A DNA stretch of 5,145 bases, from NCBI GenBank assembly GCA_031264975.1, contig JAISDH010000470.1:1-5145 (forward strand), written 5' to 3'. The notes beneath the pieces were generated by a model. That model was given only the letters and a program-made list of their open reading frames with translations, made no database searches and was not told the DNA's origin. This stretch comes from Bacteroidales bacterium. GTDB lineage: Bacteria > Bacteroidota > Bacteroidia > Bacteroidales > WCHB1-69. How positions within the stretch are numbered: position 1 is the first letter of the stretch; each line of letters begins with the position of its first letter. The position numbers and the translations under genes are program-made. Shown piece after piece: positions 1 to 5,032 of this stretch.

Positions 1-290
1 TCAGATGCAAGTTTGGCTTTCTGCAATTCTAACGCTACGGTCTTGAAACCGCCGTCGGGAAGTGATATCTTTGCAGAAAAATCAAAACGGCATACTGTTA
101 GAAACAGTTTGTCTTCTTCTTTTTCTCTTCTTTCGTCCTTCACAGGTTTATAGACAGTATGCTCTTGTGTTGAAAAATCAAGTTCCAACACTTCTTCTCC
201 AATTATCGCGGATAAAAAAGATTTGGCTACCTTTTCATCTTCCATCATAAATTTAAATACTACATCGTATATCGGATTTGCTATATGCAT
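1..290 (-). CDS. PD-(D/E)XK nuclease-family transposase (Rpn/PDDEXK_2 type), 5' part only, runs off the left edge
   Basis: Translating the minus strand from the ATG at 290 gives 96 uninterrupted codons to the window edge. The N-terminus (MHIANPIYDVVFKFMMEDEK) and the following AKSFLSAIIGEEVLELDF are what I recognise as the start of the Bacteroidetes proteins annotated 'PD-(D/E)XK nuclease family transposase', relatives of Rpn recombination-promoting nucleases. The nuclease core is visible: D70 in RFDFSAKI and E88-x-Q90-K91 in VALELQKAK match the family's D...ExQK active-site pattern. In the family these proteins are thought to be metal-dependent DNA endonucleases linked to recombination or mobile DNA; activity here is inferred. 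The start is well supported because an in-frame TAA lies 15 bases upstream, and a TATCTTTG promoter box sits about 30 bases upstream inside the end of the YcxB-like gene. The gene begins 5 bases after that gene's stop. The C-terminal part is outside the window, so intactness cannot be judged. Confidence 0.85.
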   Translation of the reverse strand, partial: MHIANPIYDVVFKFMMEDEKVAKSFLSAIIGEEVLELDFSTQEHTVYKPVKDERREKEEDKLFLTVCRFDFSAKISLPDGGFKTVALELQKAKLAS

Positions 291-295
291 ATTTC

Positions 296-868
296 TTATA
301 TTTTAATGTTTATTGGGCGCAAAGATAATTCATTTTTCTTTATTTTCTCAACTGTTTCCAAATTCAAGCCGCGAGAAACCAAACTGTCCCGAAACCGGAC
401 AAAATCAATATCCTGCTTCGCAATGCTTAGAAATCCGCCGGTACAGGATTGAATGATAAACAAATTCCCTGTTTCATACACTTTTTTGATTGCCGTCAAT
501 TTCATTTTTGTTTCTCCGGTTCTGTCTTTTGTTTCTATGTAATCGTCTGTTATTTGTAATTCAACCGAAACGCCGTTTATATCGGCAAAATGAGTCTTGA
601 CCTGATTCCGGTAATGTCTCCGATATATGTACGGGATTAAAAGAAAGTATAATCCACCGGCAAAAATGCTACTCGCTATTGCCGTGAGTGTTTCGAATAA
701 TCCAAATGCCTGCGCATGCCTGTCAAGAAACAGGCAAAAAACAAGCAGGCAAACTGTTATGGAAATTGTACCTGTCCATCGCCGTTTCCGAAGTCTGTTT
801 GATTTGGATGCAATCAACATTTGTGTTTCCAGCAAGTCTTCTTCACGTATGAGAAATTCTATTTTCAT
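296..868 (-). CDS. YcxB-like family membrane protein, 190 aa
   Basis: The order of parts matches YcxB-like proteins: a short charged N-terminus (MKIEFLIREEDLLETQ), a basic stretch (RLRKRRW, residues 25-31), two TM helices at about 31-48 and 60-81, then a cytoplasmic C-terminal domain at about 90-165 with alternating beta-strand patterns (VSVELQITDDYIETKDRTG, then KLTAIKKVYETGNLFIIQS). The function of the family is not known; members are small inner-membrane proteins. I chose the ATG at 868. The reading frame stays open further upstream, but the nearest alternative start (TTG at 904) lies inside the promoter's own TATCTTTG box. The last twelve or so residues (NELSLRPINIKI) are encoded by the 40-bp direct repeat and may not belong to the original protein. 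The gene diverges from the small paralog pair and sits directly upstream of the PD-(D/E)XK gene. The YcxB-like call is from pattern memory and is moderately sure; that the gene is real is likely. Confidence 0.75.
   Translation of the reverse strand: MKIEFLIREEDLLETQMLIASKSNRLRKRRWTGTISITVCLLVFCLFLDRHAQAFGLFETLTAIASSIFAGGLYFLLIPYIYRRHYRNQVKTHFADINGVSVELQITDDYIETKDRTGETKMKLTAIKKVYETGNLFIIQSCTGGFLSIAKQDIDFVRFRDSLVSRGLNLETVEKIKKNELSLRPINIKI
298..337. repeat. 40-bp direct repeat, copy 1 (at the 3' end of the YcxB-like gene)
   Basis: Positions 298-337 match 880-919 at 37 of 40 bases; differences are at 314, 317 and 318. The offset is 582 bp. This copy covers the last codons of the YcxB-like gene and carries the -7 box that serves the PD-(D/E)XK gene downstream on the minus strand. 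Confidence 0.9.
320..352 (-). promoter_or_regulatory. Bacteroidetes-type promoter for the PD-(D/E)XK gene
   Basis: Read on the minus strand, a perfect TAnnTTTG -7 element (TATCTTTG, complement of 320-327) is preceded after 21 bases by GTTG (complement of 349-352), a fit to the TTTG-like -33 element. It would start transcription roughly 20-25 bases before the ATG at 290. The whole promoter lies inside the last codons of the YcxB-like gene. The -7 box is part of the 40-bp direct repeat. The assignment rests on the motif only. Confidence 0.55.
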
Positions 869-879
869 TGCATTGATGA

Positions 880-919
880 ATATTTTAATGTTTATCGGCT
901 GCAAAGATAATTCATTTTT
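880..919. repeat. 40-bp direct repeat, copy 2 (upstream of the YcxB-like gene)
   Basis: This is the second copy of the 298-337 repeat, in the same orientation. It lies 12 bases upstream of the YcxB-like start codon and holds that gene's TATCTTTG box. The 582-base offset equals 194 codons, so both copies are in the same frame and would encode nearly the same peptide (NELSL-R/Q-PINIKI). Homology does not continue beyond the repeat on either side. Confidence 0.9.
902..909 (-). promoter_or_regulatory. -7 promoter element for the YcxB-like gene
   Basis: The complement of 902-909 reads TATCTTTG, a perfect TAnnTTTG match, 33 bases before the chosen ATG at 868. That gives a short leader of about 25 bases. 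I see no convincing TTTG -33 element at the usual 19-21 base spacing; only CTG lies near it. The box and its surroundings are copied almost exactly at 320-327. Confidence 0.5.
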
Positions 920-943
920 TTTGTTCCTATACAGGTGTGAAAA

Positions 944-986
944 AAAGAACAGTTTCGGAAAATATATTACATTTGTACTGTTTTTT
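944..986. repeat. Inverted repeat spanning the plus-strand promoter, possible operator
   Basis: AAAGAACAGT (944-953) can pair with ACTGTTTTTT (977-986) over ten positions with one G-T pair; the exact core is AACAGT/ACTGTT. The arms are 23 bases apart and enclose most of the TACATTTG promoter box. The position, between two diverging genes and around a -7 element, suits an operator better than a terminator, since neither neighbouring gene ends here. The arms are A/T-rich, so chance is a real alternative. Confidence 0.3.
968..975 (+). promoter_or_regulatory. -7 promoter element for the small paralog pair
   Basis: TACATTTG is a perfect match to the Bacteroidetes TAnnTTTG -7 consensus. Initiation would fall near 980-985, giving a leader of about 50 bases before the ATG at 1035. 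No clear TTTG -33 element is found at the expected distance. It faces away from the YcxB-like promoter, whose -7 box is about 60 bp to the left. Confidence 0.5.
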
Positions 987-1034
987 GGATGAAATATAAT
1001 GAGACAATAGCGTAGGACAAAAATATAACGAGTT

Positions 1035-1442
1035 ATGAATATAAAATCGAAGAATATGAAACAAACAGATTCGTCGCCTCCGGATTTTTTTAAAGAAACG
1101 GCATTACAGCCTGTTACGGATAAAGACAGTCTTGATATTTATGTTGCGGACACTATGACAGGCTTTGAAACAAATTTTAAAGGCAAAACTATCCATGCCT
1201 CAGTCGATGAGGGCATGGTGTATGTGAATATTAGCTATTGCCGCGGATTCCTTACTCTTCATATCAGAGGATATAACGAAACAGAATTTATTAAATGGTA
1301 TTCGGGTAATATTGACGATGTGGATGAAGTTATTATTAAAGTTGTTGATGTAGCGCAAAATTCTGAATCGGAAAGAATTTCCAAAGATTTGAGCAACTAT
1401 AGAATTTTAAAACAAACACTGGAAAAGGAAGGTCTGATATGA
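1035..1442 (+). CDS. Hypothetical protein, 135 aa, first of two tandem paralogs
   Basis: I do not recognise a named family. The protein has no signal peptide or TM helix, so it is probably cytoplasmic. Residues 1-40 are polar and likely disordered. A predicted beta-rich core at about 43-106 begins FETNFKGKTIHASVDEG and ends DEVIIKVVDVAQ. A charged, likely helical tail follows (about 107-135). The core resembles the core of the next gene: FKGKTI against FRGKTI, DEVIIK against DEIVIK, with SE shortly after. The two genes overlap by 4 bp (ATGA at 1439-1442), which suggests translational coupling and a shared job. The ATG at 1035 is chosen as the first in-frame start after the promoter; the ATG at 1056 (MKQTDSSPPD) is equally possible because there is no Shine-Dalgarno site to decide. 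Confidence 0.7.
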   Translation: MNIKSKNMKQTDSSPPDFFKETALQPVTDKDSLDIYVADTMTGFETNFKGKTIHASVDEGMVYVNISYCRGFLTLHIRGYNETEFIKWYSGNIDDVDEVIIKVVDVAQNSESERISKDLSNYRILKQTLEKEGLI

Positions 1443-1825
1443 AAGGCTTGGAAGTAACATTCAGGGGTAAAACAATTCTTGGCGCTATAGAAGGGAATGA
1501 CATTATAGATGTTCATGTTGAAAAGGTGAATGACCATAATATGAACTATATACTGTTCCGTTTTGGAGGATTAAAGGCAGGAGAAGATAAATCGATGCAT
1601 TATACATTGGATTATGCAGAAGACTTAAAGACAGGTGATGAAATTGTCATTAAAAAAAAGGAAATTGACAGGGAATCAGAGCCTGTTTATACGGAAAATA
1701 TGATGAAATCTTCGGAATATCCTTCCGATCCTGACGAAAAAGCAAAAATGTTGCAGGACATGCTTGGCAGATTTCGCGAACTTGAGAGAAAACTGTCAAA
1801 GGGAGAAGAAAGTTCTGGTGTTTGA
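1439..1825 (+). CDS. Hypothetical protein, 128 aa, second of two tandem paralogs
   Basis: This is another small, probably cytoplasmic protein of unknown function. The beta-rich core starts at the N-terminus (MKGLEVTFRGKTI, residues 1-13) and runs to about residue 82 (TGDEIVIKKKEIDRESEP). It aligns by eye with residues 43-112 of the upstream gene but lacks that gene's 40-residue polar leader. The C-terminal part (about 83-128) is highly charged and looks helical (AKMLQDMLGRFRELERKLSK), perhaps a short coiled coil for dimer formation. The start overlaps the upstream stop as ATGA, so the two genes are almost certainly co-transcribed. The frame stays open for 30 sense codons after its TGA. A pair of coupled, diverged copies could form a heteromer; that is inference only. 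Confidence 0.75.
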   Translation: MKGLEVTFRGKTILGAIEGNDIIDVHVEKVNDHNMNYILFRFGGLKAGEDKSMHYTLDYAEDLKTGDEIVIKKKEIDRESEPVYTENMMKSSEYPSDPDEKAKMLQDMLGRFRELERKLSKGEESSGV

Positions 1826-1881
1826 AAGTCGGACAAAGGTCGAAAGTTATTCGTCCCGTTCAGTGAAAATAAAAGAGAATA

Positions 1882-1894
1882 CACGTTTAACGTG
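1882..1894. repeat. Short palindrome CACGTT-T-AACGTG in the spacer before the envelope operon
   Basis: This 13-bp perfect inverted repeat lies in the gene-free spacer 1826-1983, about 90 bases before the small TM ORF. It could be a protein-binding site for the downstream operon. The same spacer holds three exact copies of GAAAGTC (1824, 1909 and 1935) and a 5-bp GCCTG/CAGGC stem (1925-1929 with 1945-1949). I found no TAnnTTTG box, no tRNA-like fold and no hairpin followed by a T-run in the spacer. Confidence 0.25.
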
Positions 1895-1983
1895 AGCTAC
1901 TACTTGACGAAAGTCTGAGGCGGCGCCTGTCCGTGAAAGTCAATCAGGCAAAAGGAAAAGAAAATGTATTAAAATTTAAAACG

Positions 1984-2091
1984 ATGAAATTTTTAATAAA
2001 AAACAAAACTGTTTACAGTATAGCAGTTCTTTTTATATTTACTGTAACGGTATTTTTTATCAGTATTAATGGTAAATTAATGAAAAAATGA
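1984..2091 (+). CDS. Small single-TM protein, 35 aa
   Basis: A 35-codon frame begins MKFLIKNKTVYS, passes through a strongly hydrophobic stretch at residues 10-28 (VYSIAVLFIFTVTVFFISI) and ends in a basic tail (KLMKK). It has basic ends and one membrane helix, the usual look of a small inner-membrane protein. Its stop codon overlaps the next gene's start as ATGA (2088-2091), a layout typical of translational coupling, and this is the best evidence that it is translated. The frame is open upstream to 1891, and a GTG at 1933 could add 17 residues, but the ATG followed directly by a lysine-rich start and hydrophobic helix is the better choice. I recognise no family. It could regulate or assemble with the permease two genes downstream, or simply open the operon's leader to ribosomes. 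A chance AT-rich ORF remains possible. Confidence 0.45.
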   Translation: MKFLIKNKTVYSIAVLFIFTVTVFFISINGKLMKK

Positions 2092-2828
2092 AAAAAATAG
2101 CTATAATTTTTTGTTTATGGGGATACTTTATTTCGTTTGCCCTTTCTCAAGATGAAAAACATGTCAATAGCGGAGATTTTGTAAAAAGAATTGGGTACAA
2201 TTTACTTGACATCCAATTGGTAACAGAAGTTGGAGATGAATTAAAACATACAGGTTACCAATGCAATCTTGACAGTAAAACAGATGTAGAAAAACTGTTT
2301 TTCGGGGAGTTCAATGCTCCTGTTGAGTTTTTTTACAATCCTTCTTTTGAGGCTTCTACCAAAGGCGCTTCCGGTTTTCGTATTGTGAGAGATTCGTTGA
2401 AATCATCTTATGTCTTTGAAATCAAGCATATCTCCAATCATGAAAAAGTGTACAGGGAAGTGTGGGACAGGTATAGCACAATGGTAAATTCTGAAGAAAA
2501 ATATAAATTTGTCGAAAAAGAACAGATTAAACTCTTTAAGGTTGAGACATTGTCCTATCTCATTAGCGATCAGTTTGCGGAGAAACTGTACAAAAAGATG
2601 GTCTCTCTTATCGACAATTTTAAAGCCAAAGGAGTTTCACCAATAATTGTAGATGGTTATTCGGTAACATTCCGTACCGTAGTTGACGATGAGGTGTGGT
2701 CGTTATGGATTCACATGCCTCAAGGGAATGCGCTTAAAATGGCCGATCTTTGCAGGCAAATCATAACGGATGCAGAAACAAATACTTTTGAAGAATCAAA
2801 GTATGTTGAATTATTAACGGAAATATAA
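2088..2828 (+). CDS. Secreted (periplasmic) hypothetical protein, 246 aa
   Basis: The N-terminus is a clear Sec signal peptide: MKK, a hydrophobic core (IAIIFCLWGYFISFA), and a likely signal peptidase I cut between S20 and Q21, where glutamine at +1 is common in Bacteroidetes. It is not a lipoprotein, since no cysteine follows the hydrophobic core. The mature part is soluble and charged and has no TM helix. Two cysteines (C59, C222) could form a disulfide. A mixed beta segment at about 185-210 (VDGYSVTFRTVVDDEVWSLW) is followed by a helical end. I cannot name the family. The gene overlaps the small TM ORF by 4 bp and is 14 bp upstream of the permease, so the three are probably one operon. A role as a periplasmic partner of the transporter is suggested by position only. 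The start is fixed by the signal peptide. Confidence 0.85.
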   Translation: MKKIAIIFCLWGYFISFALSQDEKHVNSGDFVKRIGYNLLDIQLVTEVGDELKHTGYQCNLDSKTDVEKLFFGEFNAPVEFFYNPSFEASTKGASGFRIVRDSLKSSYVFEIKHISNHEKVYREVWDRYSTMVNSEEKYKFVEKEQIKLFKVETLSYLISDQFAEKLYKKMVSLIDNFKAKGVSPIIVDGYSVTFRTVVDDEVWSLWIHMPQGNALKMADLCRQIITDAETNTFEESKYVELLTEI

Positions 2829-2842
2829 TTATAAAGATAGAC

Positions 2843-5032
2843 ATGATAAAACATTATTTTAAAGTAGCATTCCGCAATATGTGGAAATACAGAAATCAGA
2901 CGCTTGTAAGCGTCGCGGGACTGGCAGTCGGATTCGTCTGTTTCGCCATGTCAACGCTCTGGATACGTTACGAAATGACGTACGACAGTTTTCATAAGAA
3001 CGCCGACCGGATGTATTGTGTAAATTGGCAGGATACGGATGGAATTGCAAGATTCACTCCCTCCCCTTTGGCAGGATATCTCAAATCCACTTTCCCTGAA
3101 ATAGCAAGTGCAGTTCCGGTCAGTCTGGAAAATCTTGATTTCAAATATGAAGGAACCAGTCATAAGTCTGATATTCTCCGGATTGATTCAGCGTTTTTCA
3201 GCATGTTCGACGTCAGGATTGTTGAAGGAAATATGGATTTTCTGATACCCGAAAGTAAAAAAATAGCAATTACCCGTGAAAAAACTTCGCAGATGTTCGG
3301 AAATGAAAGTCCTGTCGGTAAAAAAATTGAGATGAACGATCGTGATTCCACGAAGTATGACATTTGCGCGGTAGTAACAGATTTGCCTAAACACAGCAAT
3401 TATCCGTTCGATTTTCTGGGAGCTATTACGTATAGGGAATGGTACATTTCGATATTCAATACGCTTGTCGAAATTCTCCCGGGAATAGACTTGGAAGCGT
3501 TTGAGAAAAAACTCAATGAACACAAAATTTCGGGAATGGGCGCCATGATTAAAGACATGACGCTTACTCCGCTTACTTCGATACATTACATGGAACCTGT
3601 TATCAACAGAAACGGAATCAAATTTCAACACATTATTATTTTTGCCATTGCCGGTTCGCTACTGATACTGTGTACATTGTTTAACTATCTGACACTGTTT
3701 GTGAGCCGCTTCAGGATGCGTCAGCGGGAGCTTGCATTGCGGACAGTTTATGGAGCGTCGGGACGGTCGCTGTTTGCCATGCTGTCGGTAGAATTCTTCA
3801 TGTCGCTGATTGCCGCGCTTGTACTTGGTTTAGCCTTGATCAACACTGTAAATTTGCCTTTCCGCGCATTGTCCAGCGTCAAACTGGAACTGTCGGCAAT
3901 ATATCTCGAATCAACAGTATATATCGCTGTAATCATCATCGTGGCGCTGGCAGTTTTTCTTATGACGCTTGCGCTCTTCCGCCGCCGCACGCTCAATGCG
4001 GGCATACGCGGCAACAGAAAGATATTGCGCAAGGCCTCAATTGTCGTCCAATTAACGGTCAGTATTGTGTTTGCATTCTGTACAATCATTATCCTGAAAC
4101 AAATGTATTACCTTCACAACAGTACCGATTTGGGATTTTCATTCAAAAACCGCGGTTCGGTATATGTGGCGATAGCGTCCGAAGAGATGGAAATACTGAA
4201 TGATAAAATGAAACAGATACCCGAAATAGAAGAGACTCTGAGCGCACATGAGCCTTTGTTGCCGGTATTCGGGACATCTGTGGGTGAGATAAGCGATTGG
4301 GATGGAAAACAGAGAGAGGCCGTAATATATTGCGCAGATTTTCATATTTCGGAACAGTATGCCAAATTTTATGAATTTGAACTGATAGAGGGAGAATTTT
4401 TCAGGGATGACGACGATAAAAAGTATGTGCTGATAAGCGAATCGCTCGCAAAGGCTTTAGAATGGGACAGAGCCGTGGGTAAAACGTTTAATAATTATTG
4501 TGTGGTGAAGGGCGTAATAAAAAACATATACAATTTCTCGCCTACAGTTAAAACCCGACCATTTTATTACCGCCGTTTGAACAGCGAATGGCTACAAAAG
4601 ACGCGACATATCCTGTTCAAATATAACGAAGGAAGCTGGAAAACCTGCATGGAAAAAATCAGAAAAATTCTTGAGAAAGAATTTCCCAATAGATATTATG
4701 TATGTTACAATACAGAAGAAGAATACAACAAATATCTGAAATCGGAGAATGCCCTGCTTGCGATACTTACCGCTGTGTCACTCGTTTGTCTGACTGTCTG
4801 CGTTTTCGGCTTTGTATCTATGGTATCGCTTACCTGCGAGGAAAGGCGAAAGGAAATCGCAGTCCGCAAAATCAACGGCGCAACAATCAAAGATATTCTC
4901 GACATATTTTTTAAGGAACATTTAACTTTGCTTGCCATCGGAGCGCTGATTGCTTTTCCTCTGGGATATATCATAATGAAACGCTGGCTTGAGAATTATG
5001 TCATACAAACCGAAATTAGCGCATGGATTTAG
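2843..5032 (+). CDS. ABC transporter permease, MacB/FtsX-like, C-terminus cut off by an insertion sequence
   Basis: This is the membrane subunit of a MacB/FtsX-type ABC exporter, of the large Bacteroidetes form with two copies of the unit 'TM + periplasmic domain + three TM'. The start MIKHYFKVAFRNMWK is typical of the family. Visible order: TM1 at about 18-41; MacB-like periplasmic domain at about 42-255 (TFPEI, DSAFFSMFDV, PVGKKIE); TM2-4 at about 262-285, 310-337 and 357-379; TM5 at about 397-419; second periplasmic domain at about 430-635; TM6 at about 637-663; TM7 at about 690-713. The FtsX signature after TM2 and TM6 is present twice (RQRELALRTVYGAS, 293-306; RRKEIAVRKINGAT, 668-681). 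It ends at W-I, about 50 residues short of the family's usual length, so TM8 and the NPV-type tail are missing. It follows the secreted protein by 14 bp. No ATPase gene is in the window. Such permeases move substrates such as lipoproteins, peptides or drugs; the substrate here is unknown. The gene is probably inactive. Confidence 0.93.
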   Translation: MIKHYFKVAFRNMWKYRNQTLVSVAGLAVGFVCFAMSTLWIRYEMTYDSFHKNADRMYCVNWQDTDGIARFTPSPLAGYLKSTFPEIASAVPVSLENLDFKYEGTSHKSDILRIDSAFFSMFDVRIVEGNMDFLIPESKKIAITREKTSQMFGNESPVGKKIEMNDRDSTKYDICAVVTDLPKHSNYPFDFLGAITYREWYISIFNTLVEILPGIDLEAFEKKLNEHKISGMGAMIKDMTLTPLTSIHYMEPVINRNGIKFQHIIIFAIAGSLLILCTLFNYLTLFVSRFRMRQRELALRTVYGASGRSLFAMLSVEFFMSLIAALVLGLALINTVNLPFRALSSVKLELSAIYLESTVYIAVIIIVALAVFLMTLALFRRRTLNAGIRGNRKILRKASIVVQLTVSIVFAFCTIIILKQMYYLHNSTDLGFSFKNRGSVYVAIASEEMEILNDKMKQIPEIEETLSAHEPLLPVFGTSVGEISDWDGKQREAVIYCADFHISEQYAKFYEFELIEGEFFRDDDDKKYVLISESLAKALEWDRAVGKTFNNYCVVKGVIKNIYNFSPTVKTRPFYYRRLNSEWLQKTRHILFKYNEGSWKTCMEKIRKILEKEFPNRYYVCYNTEEEYNKYLKSENALLAILTAVSLVCLTVCVFGFVSMVSLTCEERRKEIAVRKINGATIKDILDIFFKEHLTLLAIGALIAFPLGYIIMKRWLENYVIQTEISAWI

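Noticed and set aside
62..250. Plus-strand 62-codon ORF at the left edge
   Set aside because: It lies antisense to the PD-(D/E)XK gene, whose minus-strand translation is clearly recognisable; the plus-strand peptide shows no domain and no promoter.
869..904. Longer YcxB-like start at TTG 904
   Set aside because: The TTG is part of the TATCTTTG promoter box, so it would lie upstream of the transcript start. The ATG at 868 fits better.
627..992. Plus-strand 121-codon ORF
   Set aside because: It is antisense to most of the YcxB-like gene and then runs through the intergenic promoters; its composition looks like a shadow frame.
1823..1918. TGA read as selenocysteine in the second paralog
   Set aside because: There is no convincing SECIS-like hairpin directly after the TGA and no redox motif around it. 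An ordinary stop is simpler.
1890..1950. Group II intron domain V or other structured RNA, because of the GACGAAAGTC hairpin-like motif
   Set aside because: The GAGC...GTTC pairing and bulge of domain V are absent, the GAC/GTC stem has only three pairs, and no intron reverse transcriptase or boundary sequence is nearby.
2034..2041. TATATTTA as a -7 box for the secreted-protein gene
   Set aside because: It has one mismatch to TAnnTTTG, no -33 element, and lies inside the small TM ORF in very AT-rich DNA, so it is not distinguishable from chance.
3188..3631. Minus-strand ORFs within the permease (the longest is 147 codons)
   Set aside because: They are antisense to a well-recognised permease and show no recognisable protein features.
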